From positions 1-64,000 of the forward strand of contig NW_026553801.1 of assembly GCF_027596085.1 (NCBI RefSeq): 64,000 bases of DNA. The letters are read 5' to 3'. Below the pieces are notes generated by a model. That model was not told where the DNA came from. It worked only from the letters and a program-made list of their open reading frames with translations, and searched no databases. Made by a program: the position numbers and the translations under genes. The DNA comes from Anoplopoma fimbria. Its lineage: Eukaryota; Chordata; Actinopteri; Perciformes; Anoplopomatidae. Positions 35,501 to 47,582 of this stretch are shown here, piece after piece (within the stretch, counting starts at the first letter, position 1; the number at the start of each line of letters is the position of its first letter).

Positions 35501-38500
35501 GGACAGAAGAATTTGGATTCATATTCCAGTGAAGGGGTGTTAATTTATTCAGACCTTTTACACTATTCACTATCTGGAAAAGAGAGAGGCCTCTAGTTGA
35601 TATGATTTAATCTCAGCATTGAAAACACTTCTGCACACAAATCGGCTTCATAGTAATAAAAATATAACGTGTTATCATAGAAAACCTGTAACATACAGTT
35701 CAGTTCTTGCTCAATTCAGTATGTAAGACTAAAACTGACATTGTAATAAACAAATAAGTTAATGAATGAGTAAATAAATAATTAACTCAATAAATAAATA
35801 AAACAATAAAGAGATAAAAGTACAAATAAAAGCCTCACCTATTAAATAAATGTGCAGGTCAATTTGAAAAATAAATAAATATGCACAGAATTAGAAAAAT
35901 AATACAAAACAAAATGGATTTATTTATCTATTTGACAAATAACTTATTTTTGTCTTTTAAATTTATAATTTTCCGTATATTTTCAGATTTTATTTCCCTG
36001 TTTATTAATTTCCTTATTTATTTGAATTAATAAATACATTTTACTTAATTTTACAATATATTAGCCTGGTGTACACTGTTTACATTGAGTCTGCTTCAAT
36101 TAATCACTGTTACTTACCCATGGCATTTGTCTTCAAATGTTCTTGTATAGTTTCTATTTTTATTTTATTATTTTGCTTTATACATGACCATTTAATAATT
36201 TGTTACTTTCTATACTTTCCATATTTCTGACCTTGCACTGCTGCAACAATCACATCAATATAATATTTTATTTATTTATTTTCCCATTCAATTTACCAGC
36301 GCATTTATTTGATAATTAAGCCTTTTATTCCTTCATCTCTTTCCTAATATTTTATTTATTTACTTGTTTTATTCCATGCAGGGCTGGAAGGTAGCGAGTC
36401 TCTGCAGGTTCTTCAGCTCTCCTTCAACAAGATCTCAACTCTACGACGAGAAGACTTTCTCCACCTCCGACAGCTGAAAGAGCTCCACCTTCAACACAAC
36501 CTCATCTCAAGCCTCCATCCACAGATGTTCCAGGATTTAACCCAGCTCCGGGTAACACTGATCTTTTAATCTCACTTATTGAACACATGCACCTAGTATT
36601 CAATATTCCAACAATAAACTCAGTGATGCCACACATTGTTTGTTTATCTGCCATTTTCAGAAAAGTATTCTCCTTTAAAAGTTAATGCAGATTTTAATTA
36701 GAAAGCAATTAACTTAATTGTTTAAGCGATTACGTTACATGCATCAACCTCTGTACTGTCAATATTATGTCCCCCTCAAAGGTCCTTGATCTGAGCTTCA
36801 ACTTGTTGACCAGCCTCCACCCTTTGACGTACCTTTCTCTGCGTAACATTGGGGCGGATGTCAGGCTGGGCGGCAACAGGTGGCAGTGTGATTGCAGAAT
36901 GCGCAGTCTAAGAAGGCAGATGGCCTATGACAGCAGCCGAGGTCTGCAGGCCTGGAGGGTGGTGTGTTCTTCCCCCTCCGTCCTCTCTGGCAGAGACCTG
37001 CTACAGTTGGAGGAAGACGACCTCAACTGCTTTGGTACTGAAAACGGGCCGGAGCTCCACCGAGATGTGACGGTCTATAGGGGCTCTGAGATACTGCTGT
37101 CTTGTGCTCCACAAGGTAACATAGTCAAACAGTGTAAAATATCTTATACATACATATAAAACAGCCAAGTTGCCAGGAAAAATGTCGGCATTATATGTTT
37201 CTGCAAACCACAGATATTTTGAAAGTGGACATTTTTTTGCACTCGGTCAAAGCAGGTAACATAGTAAATTAAGAGCAAGTGATGTAGTTTATTATAGCGA
37301 CTGTTATTGAAAGTTTAAAAAGTTAAATAAAGAGTAACAAGCGAAAAAGTCAGATAAGGGAGGTTTGGTGGATGGGTTGAACAAAATCAGGACTCTTATC
37401 CAGGTCTCAATTGTTCGTCATTGTGGTTGACTTTACTTTCCTGAAGCAAGTCCACCAAGGGTGGTTATTTATTGACACTACTTAAGCTTATACCTTTTTT
37501 GCCAGTTGTTTTTCTACGTTACGTTTTTTCGCTAACTGTTTCGCTACGCTGTTTTTCTACATTGTTTCCCCAAATTGTTTGGCTACTTTGTTTTGTTATG
37601 TTGTTTTGTTTTGTTACGTTATTTATTTTATGTTTTTAGTTATGTTTCTTTGCACAACATAAACCACGTGAAACTGTGCGTTTCTGCAAGCGTGATACGA
37701 GGCTGATATGAAACAAATACATTTTTTATACGTAGACTAGGTTCGGAAATGATTACATTCAATGTATCCTGTCATTTGCAGAAACATACAATGCCAACAT
37801 TTTTCTGGCAACTGGGTTGAAAACAATGAAGGTCAGTCAAACTGTTCATTTTGTCTTTGTTGTAGATTCGGTGTGGTGGATGCCCAGTGGTGAAGCATCT
37901 GTGAGTCCACCTCAGGCTGGTCTGGTCATCAGTGACTTCAAGGAAACCGACACAGGACTATATGTGTGCGTGTCTGAAAAACCTGAAGTTGTGTCTGTTT
38001 TTAATCTCCAAATCAGTAGAGTAGGAGGTGCAAGAAGAAAAACTAGAAGTTTAACAGGAAACGGACGACAAATAATCCCACAAGGAACCCAGAACAGGTT
38101 AGGCCAAGAAAGGAATCCGAGAGCTACACAGTCTGATTTGGCTCTGGCTGTGAGTTTGTCTGTTGTATTCACGTTCCTGATAGCCTTTATCCTGGGAGTC
38201 CTAGCAAGACCCTGTATTGATGTTCTTTGGAGTAGGATCACCAAGAAGAAAAGCTCCTCAACCAACTCTGTCTCATCTGTAGAGCAAAGACAATACGACA
38301 ACGAGGCCTACTCCAACGCTGAGGAACAAGAGCACATAGGAACTCACAGGGAGAGGAGAGTCACCTTCAGCACTGTAGACTTTAGAGAAGACAGCAATGT
38401 AAATTATTATGATACCGGAGCCACTGGCAATCGGGTCAACATCAATAATGATGCAGCCATTGAATGTGAAACAGCTGAGGCTGAGAGGGATACAGATAGA

Positions 38501-41500
38501 GCCGGAGATTCAGGAAGTGAAAGCAGTTTACGACAGAGTAGTCCAGAGGATAACCAGAGCGACGTCACAGATGAAGGCCGCAAACACACCATAGAGTTTG
38601 AACACATCCCAGAACCTGTTGAGCAGAGGAGAAGCTTGTCTTCATGCTCAGATTCTTCACTATCTGACAAAGTATTTATTGGGGACAAAGTGACCCCTGG
38701 AGACCACTCAACACCAAAGTCCAGTCATCTGGCAGAAGACTCTGTGCAGCAGAGAGCTGATTCCTCCACAGCTACAAACGTAGAGTTGCCACAAATTTGC
38801 ACTGAGGGCACGAGTGAAATTCCTGGCTTTTCTACAGAGCCTTTTGCCGATTGGTCACCATATACAAATAACATAAACCTCACAGACCCCGATCTGTGCC
38901 AGGAGAATGAAGAACAATTTGAATTTAGCGATTCTGCCCGAAGCGCATCTGTAAGGTCCAGCGGTGTGTGCGGTTCTTTCAATGATTCAAAACTGATTGT
39001 GGTGCCCTCTTTTGATAAACAGAAGGCGGATGATTCGTCAAGCTCCAGCTCATATGTCAGTGAGGATGAGCAGACACAATACACTGTGAACCAGGTGGAG
39101 GAGGATCTAGAAAGAAACCTTAAACAGGATGCTAGTTGTGAACAGCAGACCCATGTTGTAGATGCCATCAGGCCTTCGGTGCAATTTAATCAGGGTGACA
39201 ACAGATATGGCACACAAAGGCCTGCAGTGAGACCAGAGGACCTTTCCTCTCTTTCCAGTGACAGTGATGGCGAGGAGTACACAGCAAACAAAGGGCGTGA
39301 TCGTAGAATAGCAGTTACCAGTCACAGTAAGAGTCTGAATACCGGAGCACCTTCATCACCTGGAGCTTTTTCATCTTCTTCAAGCAGTGAGAGTGAAGCA
39401 GAACACAATACAGGCAGATTGAATCAGAGGATCAAAATCACTGAGCCAGAAAGTCTGTCAACTGACCTGGATCGCCAATATATCCCCCAAATCGAGAGGC
39501 ATGTGGATATCAAAACCCCGTTACCGGCTTCTGATTCATCGTCAAGTGATGAGAGTTCGGACGAAGAGACAAATTACAGAAAGAAGCAGGAAGAAGGAAA
39601 GGTGCACATCGTAGGGCTTCCAATTAAATCTGTAAGCAATGATACCATGAAGCTCACTAAGAGACTTGCCCCACCACCACCTCCTCATTCATCTTCTAGT
39701 AGTGAAAGTGAAGATGAAAAAACAAATTACAGAAAGAAGCAGGAAGAAGGAAAGGTGCACATCGTAGGGCTTCCAATTAAATCTGTAAGCAATGATACCA
39801 TGAAGCTCACTAAGAGACTTGCCCCACCACCACCTCCTCATTCATCTTCTAGTAGTGAAAGTGAAGATGAAAAAACAAATTACAGAAAGAAGCAGGAAGA
39901 AGGAAAGGTGCACATCGTAGGGCTTCCAATTAAATCTGTAAGCAATGATACCATGAAGCTCACTAAGAGACTTGCCCCACCACCACCTCCTCATTCATCT
40001 TCTAGTAGTGAAAGTGAAGATGAAAAAACACACCATAAAGAGAACCCGAGGAAGGTGGACTTTGCAAGACCTCTCATTCAAGAATCTCAAACAGGAAGTC
40101 ATGATCCAGGTACAAAGTGGCCTGCTCTTGATCTTGAGCAAACAATGCGCATCAAGAAGCGTCTAGATATCAAAGCACGATCACCACCTCCTGATTCATC
40201 ATCTAGTAGTGACAGTGATGATGAAACAAAACATCACACAGAGAGGCCAGGGAAGGTGGACATTACAAGACCTAAATTTCAAGAATCTCAAACAGGAAGT
40301 CATGATCCAGACACAAGATGGCCTGCCCTCGATCTTGAGCATATTCCTCACATCAAGAAGCGTCTAGATATCAAAGCGAAATCACCACCTCCTCATTCAT
40401 CATCTAGTAGTGACAGTGAGGATGAAACAACAGACCAAATAAAGAAACAGAAGCAAGGGGAGATGTCCATGGCAAGGCCTCCAAGTAAAGTATCTCAAAC
40501 TGTAAGTTTTGACCTACAAACACAGAGGCCTGTCCTTGGTCTTGAGGATACTACACCCATCAAGAGCCGTCTGGATATCAAAGCACCATCACCTGACTCT
40601 AACTCATCTTCTAGTAGTGAAAGTGAAGATGAAAAAACACACCACAAAGAGAACCCGAGGAAGGTGGACTTTGCAAGACCTCTCATTCAAGAATCTCAAA
40701 CAGGAAGACATGATCCAGGTACAAAGTGGCCTGCTCTTGATCTTGAGCAAACAATGCGCATCAAGAGGCGTCTAGATATCAAAGCGAAATCTCCACCTCC
40801 TGATTCATCATCATCTAGTAGTGACAGTGATGATGAAACAAAACATCACACAGAGAGGCCAGGGAAGGTGGACATTACAAGACCTAAATTTCCAGAATCT
40901 CAAACAGGAAGTCATGATCGTGACACAAGGTGGCCTGCCCTCGATCTTGAGCATATTCCTCACATCAAGAAGCGTCTAGATATCAAAGCGAAATCACCAC
41001 CTCCTCATTCATCATCTAGTAGTGACAGTGAGGACAAAACAACAGACCAAATAAAGAAACAGAAGCAAGGGGAGATGTCCATGGCAAGGCCTCCAAGTAA
41101 AGTATCTCAAACTGTAAGTTTTGACCTACAAACACAGAGGCCTGTCCTTGGTCTTGAGGATACTACACCCATCAAGAGCCGTCTGGATATCAAAGCACCA
41201 TCACCTGACTCTAACTCATCTTCTAGTAGTGAAAGTGAAGATGAAAAAACACACCACAAAGAGAACCCGAGGAAGGTGGACTTTGCAAGACCTCTGATTC
41301 AAGTATCTCAAACAGGAAGTCATGATCCAGGTACAAAGTGGCCTGCTCTTGATCTTGAGCAAACAATGCGCATCAAGAGGCGTCTAGATATCAAAGCGAA
41401 ATCTCCACCTCCTGATTCATCATCATCTAGTAGTGACAGTGATGATGAAACAAAACATCACACAGAGAGGCCAGGGAAGGTGGACATTACAAGACCTACA

Positions 41501-44500
41501 TTTCCAGAATCTCAAACAGGAAGTCATGATCCAGACACAAGATGGCCTGCCCTCGATCTTGAGCATATTCCTCACATCAAGAAGCGTCTAGATATCAAAG
41601 CGAAATCACCACCTCCTCATTCATCATCTAGTAGTGACAGTGAGGATGAAACAACAGTCCAAATAAAGAAACAGAAACAAGGGCAGATGTCCATGGCAAG
41701 GCCTCCAAGTAAAGTATCTCAAACTGTCCTTGATCTTGAGGAGACTAAATCCAACAAGAGCCACCTGGATATCAAAGTACCATCACCTGACTCATCTTCT
41801 AGTAGTGACAGTGAGGATGAAACAAAACATCACACAGAGAGGCCAGGGAAGGTGAACATTGCAGGACCTAAATTTCAAGAATCTCAAACAGGAAGTCATG
41901 ATCCAGACACAAGATGGCCTGCTCTTGATCTTGAGCAAACCATGCGCATCAAGAAGCGTCTTGATATCAAAACACGATCACCACCTCCTCATTCATCATC
42001 TAGTAGTGACAGTGAGGATGAAACAACAGACCAAATAAAGAAACAGAAACAAGAGATGTCCATGGCAAGGCCTCCAAGTAAAGTATCTCAAACTGTAAGT
42101 TATGACCTACAAACACAGTGGCCTGATTTGGATCTAGAGCAAACTACACGCATCAAGAGGCGTCTAGATATCAAAGCGCGATCACCAGCTTCTGATTCAT
42201 CTTCTAGCAGTGACAGTGAGGATGAAACAACAAACCCCACAAAGAGGCCAGGGGTGGTGGGAGTTGCAGGGCCCCCTTTTCAAGAAACAGTAAGTCATGA
42301 TCCAGAAAGACATTGGCCTGTAATAGATCTTGAGCAAATTACTCGTGTCAAGAAGCGTCTAGACTTCAAAGTCCCATCTCCACCTCCTGATTTATTATTA
42401 AGTGGTGGGAGTACGAACCATACAGCGGGAGGAAAGAAAGCAGAAGCTATCAAAAATGTTTCCGGTCACTCATCAAGCAGCTCAGATGAGCAAGAGGAGA
42501 ATGTAGAAGATTTAAGATACCCTCAAACAACAGTAGAACCAGAGTCAAGGCCTGGTCTGGACCTCGGCAGTGCCTTTTATGTCAAAAGGCGCCTGGATAT
42601 CAAAGGACCATCTCAACCAACGGACTCCTCCTCTTCCAGCAGTGACAGTGAAAGCAAATGTTCAAGCTACACAGTAACACATGAGAAAGACAAAGAATAT
42701 GTTGGGAACACAGATCGTGAGCAACAGACAAAGTTGCATAAGCTGAGTCCGGGTGTGCCCTACATCACCAGACGTCTGGATTTCAAAGCACCATCACCAC
42801 ATCCAGATCTGGTGCCTAGTGGTGTGTCTCCAGGCTCTCGACAATCTGAATTAAACTCTTCCAGTAGCAGCAGTGAGGATGAGCACGCTAAACTAGGACT
42901 GGGAGTATCTGCCACATCAAAGGCCACTGAAAAGGAGTTCATTAGATCGCCAAAGACCCCAGTGAGAACCATGTCTCACAGTCCAAAGACGGACCACAAT
43001 ATAAAATTAGAAAAGTATACAGTCATTACAGATGAAGTGAAGGGCAAAACAAGTGGCAACATCAGCACAACAACAGAGATAAACCCAGAACTTCAGTCAC
43101 GCTGGGCCACGATGAACCTGGGTATCTCCCGCTTCAGAAAGCGCCTTGAAATCACAGCGCAAACACAAGAACCACCAAATCTGCCCTCATCACCTCCACC
43201 CGACTCCCCCTCCTCTTCCAGCAGTGAAAGTGGGACTGGGAGTCAAAGCAGCAGAACGAGACGAAAGAGAAGGGGAGGTGGAATGCCAGGAATTATACAG
43301 ACAGATTCATCTCTAACCCTGAAAGCAAACCTGTGAATGTTTCTCTCAGTTTGAAGGGTCAAGGAGACACCACTGGCGACTCGGTAGAGGCTACAGAGAG
43401 ATTAAGAAAAGACTATAGCCGACCCACAACTGAGGGAAAGACAGATACTACGTTGACTGGTTTTGGAACTCCATATAATAGGAGGTACCTGGATTTCAAG
43501 GTGAGTCAAAAGGCTCCTGCTACACCACCATTACAGCAACGGCCTGATTCCTCCTCCTCCTCCAGCAGTGAGAATGAAGATGCATCAACAAAACCTGCAA
43601 GTGAAGGATGGCGGAAGGAAGCATCCCAGAATCATCCCAGAATCAAAGCTGCCAACATCAAACCGGATCAGCCACAGAGCCAAACAGAGTTGTTGCAGAG
43701 GAAGGCCACTGTAGAAGAGGAGTCCGACTCAGTGCGGCCCAATTTGGGTCTCACCAATATCCCCCCTATCAGGAGGGCTTTGGATATCAGAGCACGAAAG
43801 GAATCATCCTCCAGCAGCAGTAGTGAGGATGAGACGATAGGCCTCGGGGTTCCTAACCTGAGCCTCGGTGTCCCGCGCATTAAGCGGCGTCTGGATATCA
43901 AGGCACCGCTACCAAGTAATTCCCCATCTTCCTGCAGCGAGAGCGAAAATGAGGTGACGGGATACACTGTGAACCAAAGCACAACTGCATCAAACATGTC
44001 AGGAATGACAGACAATGACTTTCTAATCACTTATAAGCGTGTAATCATGAAAACTCCATCACTACCAAGTGATTCTTCATCCCTAAGTGGTGATGGTCAA
44101 ACTACAGACCACACAAAGCAAAGACAAATGGGGACTGGAATTGTTGCGGGAGAAGGTCCATCCCTCGCCCCAACGAGAGTTCCCAGTTTGAGCTTTGATG
44201 ACGTGGTGAAGAGAAGGACCGAGCAGCCAATACGTACGGCCAGTTTAGACGTGCCACCCGAGATCCAGTGGACTGGCGTCGGTCGTCAGCTGTCTGACCT
44301 TTCCATCCCGAGTCCGAGGAGACATCGGGATGCAGGCTTATCGTCTCCACCTGCAGAGCCAGAACTCCCCCGACCCGACTCCTCCAGCAGTGAAAGTGAT
44401 GATAACACAGAACAGGACAGAGGGAGGGCCGACGTGCCACTGATGCATCAACACTCATCTCTTGGTGCTCGTATCGTTTCTCCTGCATCCAGCAGAGCTC

Positions 44501-44898
44501 TTGACAAGTTTGACAACTTGAAGGCTGCATCTGAGACCACGAATGAAAGGAAAGGCCTCAGTGCCCTAAAAGCCATGTCATCGGATAGACGCAAGTGGGA
44601 CACGTTGGAGGGAAATCCAGCTCAGAGTGCGTCGCCTCTATTTGATGACATTCGTCCACAAGGTGGCGCAAGGTTTAGCGATCGCAAGTCTGACAAGGAG
44701 GTCAAGTCATCAACTCTAAGAGCTACAGATTTGTTGAATGATTTTCCTCACTACAGGAGGCACAACATCGGAGGTACTGAACCACCACAGGGGGCTCCAC
44801 CTCCTGTTCCAGCAACACCAGCGCCATACGAGGCCGTGGGGCTTACATGGAGGTCTTTACGGAGCAGAACCACGGAGGAATCTGACAGTGAAGTTTGA
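32534..44898 (+). CDS. lrrc66: lrrc66-like LRR/Ig membrane protein with giant repeated tail
   Basis: Coding exons 32534-32960, 36382-36551, 36782-37115 and 37866-44898, with matching phases. About 2,650 aa, much longer than the roughly 880 aa I recall for human LRRC66. N-terminus: signal peptide (TALLLLVSSG), LRRNT cysteines (CPDSCAC), a few leucine-rich repeats (LRGVWLGNNGIEHL, LKELHLQHNLISSL, LDLSFNLLTSL), LRRCT (NRWQCDCRMRSL), then an Ig-like fold whose last exon has W and DTGLYVC. A membrane span follows at about residues 402-425. The cytoplasmic tail (37866-44898 exon) repeats about 19 modules of WPxLDLE..IKxRLDIKAxSPPP then SSSSSDSEDE, many of them likely CK2-type acidic phosphosites. 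It ends DSEV, a class I PDZ ligand. One frameshift lies at about 43230-43336. Identity rests on architecture and its place between sgcb and dcun1d4. Function is poorly known in the family. Confidence 0.8.
33893..34588. mobile_element. TTAA-flanked MITE in lrrc66 intron
   Basis: TTAA at 33893 and again at 34585, with inverted ends AGGGCCAGTGTGTAGAAT and, at the right, ATCCTACACAATGCTCCT. TTAA duplication is the piggyBac-type signature. Another repeat (34094-34391) sits inside it. Partial left ends of the same family occur at 25956 and 26509. Confidence 0.75.
34094..34391. repeat. Dispersed repeat right half nested in a MITE
   Basis: Near-identical to 21277-21575 and 26918-27191 (GACGTAGAGACGACG, GTCAATCAGTGTGTAGCCCC, GAATGCAG end). 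It lies in the large lrrc66 intron. Confidence 0.8.
34600..36381. other. Large lrrc66 intron, remaining part
   Basis: No exon seen. 35700-36360 is very AT-rich with AATAAATAAATAA runs. The phrase AATAAATGTGCAGGTCAATT near 35850 is related to the sequence at 60250, so a dispersed AT-rich repeat is present. Confidence 0.6.
37158..37815. mobile_element. DNA transposon with inverted ends in last lrrc66 intron
   Basis: The left end AAGTTGCCAGGAAAAATGTC is matched by its inverse at the right (ACATTTTTCTGGCAACTGG). Both continue with TGTTTCTGCAAA or its complement. The interior holds T/G-rich degenerate repeats (TTTTGTTACGTT, TTTCTACGTTACG). It ends about 50 bp before the exon acceptor at 37866. 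Confidence 0.75.
39569..40027 (+). repeat. 153-bp coding triplication in lrrc66 tail
   Basis: Three copies start 153 bp apart (AAATTACAGAAAGAAGCAGG at 39571, 39724 and 39877). Each encodes 51 aa with KVHIVGLPIKSVSNDTMKLT, RLAPPPPPH and SSSSSESEDEK. The copies look identical apart from their edges. The frame is kept. Confidence 0.95.
40031..41850 (+). repeat. Higher-order coding repeat (about 610 bp) in lrrc66 tail
   Basis: The block beginning CACCA(T/C)AAAGAGAACCCG recurs at 40031, 40640 and 41252, i.e. periods of 609 and 612 bp. Each period holds three related sub-modules of about 200 bp. One contains KTHHKENPRKVDFARP, one KHHTERPGKVDITRP and one IKKQKQGEMSMARPPSK. All end in an RLDIKA..SP and poly-Ser/acidic segment. 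The third period is partial, with deletions. Confidence 0.95.
43230..43336 (+). other. lrrc66: Frameshift zone in the last lrrc66 exon
   Basis: The long frame ends at a TGA (43334-43336), but the same kind of RRxLDFK and poly-Ser modules continue in another frame to 44898. The second frame is open back to a stop near 43226, so the shift lies in between. One added base is needed. A G-run (AGAAGGGGAGG) near 43275 is a likely site. Confidence 0.75.
44884..44898 (+). other. lrrc66: C-terminal PDZ-binding motif of lrrc66
   Basis: The protein ends ESDSEV. Ser at -2 and Val at the end fit a class I PDZ ligand. The preceding acidic residues resemble CK2 sites. Confidence 0.55.
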
Positions 44899-45195
44899 TT
44901 TTAAAAAGTCACTGGCATCCAAAACAAGCTAATAATTGGCATCGTTTGATCTTTATTGTATAACACAAATATTGTGAATTTTTATTGTGAAAAGTATTAT
45001 GCTTGAAATGAAATACTAATAATTTATTGTGTGGAGCTGTTGTTGAAGGCACTATTTTATCTTTCACATTTCCCTCATTGCTGTAAATTGCTTTTAATCA
45101 TCCATCAAGATTTATCTCCCTGTAATACATTTTGTAACGAGAATCCATATCAACTTACTGTTCATGTATTATTAATGCACTTATTAATACACCTT

Positions 45196-45201
45196 AATAA
45201 A
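45196..45201 (+). promoter_or_regulatory. Poly(A) signal of lrrc66
   Basis: AATAAA about 300 bp beyond the stop. It lies only about 115 bp from the opposing dcun1d4 signal, so the two genes converge tightly. Confidence 0.6.
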
Positions 45202-45314
45202 ACCATATATCTGAACAAAATATGTGCATCTTAATGAGGGTACTTTGCTTTTGATGTTGTAGAAAAACGATTAACTTAAGAACCCAAATAAAAGCCATTA
45301 AGTTAATAAACCCT

Positions 45315-45320
45315 TTTATT
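45315..45320 (-). promoter_or_regulatory. Candidate poly(A) signal of dcun1d4
   Basis: TTTATT on plus is AATAAA on minus. It would give a roughly 2.1-kb 3' UTR (45300-47391). The stretch between has no other coding signal and reads as UTR. Confidence 0.5.
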
Positions 45321-46986
45321 TATGTATATAGACATTAGGTTATAGTGAAAACAGACATATAGACACTTACATAGTTTACATACATATATACAGTTGGGAC
45401 AAGGGTGTTCATCCTCCTGCATCGTTATGGGAGAAAATCTAAAACATTGATCTCTACACAGTATTTGGTAAACAATCCAACAACGACCTCCGTCTCAGAT
45501 GTGATGCTGATGATTCTCATTGTAACAACAGAGGCCTTCATATAGCTTCAGCTGCAGTAGATTTCAATGCATTCTATCTTCACAGCAAATCTCAATGCGT
45601 ATTTCTAATGCGTATCATGTAAATAAAAAAATAAATAAAATAAGATCCAGTCTGCAGCCAACGGAAGCCTTGCAGCACGTGTGAGGATGTGTTGAAGATG
45701 GGCTGAATGCAGGAGGGAACTCCCGCTCCACCGTGAGGTTACAGGTGTGTTCCAGGTCTCAATACACACAATCACGTCGTCCATCAGGATTCAGACGACA
45801 TGCTCGTGAATATCAAAAAAAGAAATTAAGCACAAAAACACTTGCACAAATTCCTGTACAAAACAAAAAACAAAAAAAATAAAAAGCTTTTGAAAAAAAA
45901 ATTATAATTTCAAAAAAATTATAAATCTCATCCATTCACAGAAGGCTCTGTCGGAGCATGCATGCAAATATTAAATCTCGACGATTCAGCATCACACCAC
46001 GGCCAAAGACAAAAAATCTATACATGTGTTACGAGAACATTATACTAGGCGAAAAGAACGGCGTAGCATCGCCACGCGGTTCCAAACTGTCGGGAGGGGG
46101 GGTTTCCTACGACAGCAACGCTTTCAGCAAACCTACCTTTCTACTCAAGCCTTTAAGGACCTCGTCCTGAGAAGGGTCACCGGTCTTCCACTGTAGTTAT
46201 GTTAATAACACTGTCGGGGGGGAGATGCTACCAGTAAGAAACTATCAGTGGACTAAGGGGGACGAAACAGATGCCACGTCTCGAGACAAAATAGGACACC
46301 GACAAGCTCTAAGTCGACAGTCTGAATTCATCCTGAAATAATCCCTGACCACTTCAGTGTGTCTCTGTATGTGTGTGTTGTGTGTGTATATACATTTGGG
46401 TTTGTTGGTATGTGTGTGTGTGGTATGACACACAAAGTGACTTCCATGTTTTTCGAGGCACAATAATACTCTTACCTACAACATCGTACACGCATCGAAT
46501 CGGTCGTCGGAGGCCGATAGATGCCGATCAGAGCGAGTGGCTCACCGCCGCACTGTGATAAGAGTTAGTAAGCAGCAATGCTGATTGGTTTGGTGTTATG
46601 AGGTCTGAAGCCTTTGGAGGGGGAGGGAGGGAGGGGGGTTAGCAAACTGTTAGCATTAGCTGGAGGAGAAACAGCAGGAAGGAACAAAAATGAAGAGGAG
46701 GGGAAGAATGATAAATCACTGGCACAAATTAAACGTAAACAGCTCGACAACCGAAACCTGCCATCAACCGTTTTTTGACACAGTGTGCTTCTTGAAGAAC
46801 TCAAAATACGACAAACAGAAAAAAATAGTTCCAAGTCCATCATTCATAGTTTAAAGTGTGCCCCGGATCAAAGTGACCCCTTTTAAAGACTCCGACACAA
46901 AATGCATGAATGGTTCGTTTTTCTCTGACAAACACACAAAACCGTTCAGCTTCCATCGTCCATGTGTGATCTCATGTTATCCAAAC

Positions 46987-47017
<31 letters not shown>

Positions 47018-47391
47018 GCAATATGACGGGTCACAGTGAGAGAGAGCAATGCCACTGGGTGAGGGGGTGAGGGGGTGAGGGGGGGGATTGCTGCAAGCTC
47101 GCCGACTATGCAACTTTGATAGGAGACATAACCTCACTATGGCAGCCCTCCATGCTTTTCTGGGCGGCGTTCACCCAGGCTGCAAACCCAGCGTCTGCCC
47201 CCCCGCCACACACACACAACCACACACACACCCTCCTAGCCTACCCATAAACCCCCTCTCCTCTACCCGGAAGCGCCCACAGTCACTGCTTTACCATTGT
47301 TGTATTGTTTACTTGTCGGTTGTTGATTCTCATAGTCGTTTGTTGTCACAGTTGTGTTTCTTTCCTCCATTGTTTTTTTTTTCTTGCTCTT
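45321..47391 (-). other. Presumed long 3' UTR of dcun1d4
   Basis: No exon-like frame is seen on either strand. It contains A-runs near 45870-45930, a CA/TG-rich part near 46360-46440, a (CA)n run at 46985-47018, and G-rich tracts near 46620 and 47060. It is assigned to the 3' UTR from position only. Confidence 0.5.
46985..47018. repeat. (CA)n microsatellite
   Basis: About 16 CA dinucleotides in the presumed dcun1d4 3' UTR. Confidence 0.95.
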
Positions 47392-47513
47392 CTATGACAT
47401 CTGTCTCTCCTTGTACCATTCCACAAACTCGTCCAACAAAACTGGCCCTGATGAAAGAACAGAGACGAGATTCGAAAACACTCATTCATGGGACGCTCAT
47501 GTTCATGTGTAGG

Positions 47514-47582
<69 letters not shown>

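Noticed and set aside
38725..39168. 147-codon antisense frame over the lrrc66 tail
   Set aside because: Shadow of the Ser/Glu-rich sense strand.
47088..47516. 142-codon plus-strand frame
   Set aside because: Low-complexity, antisense to the dcun1d4 last exon and 3' UTR.
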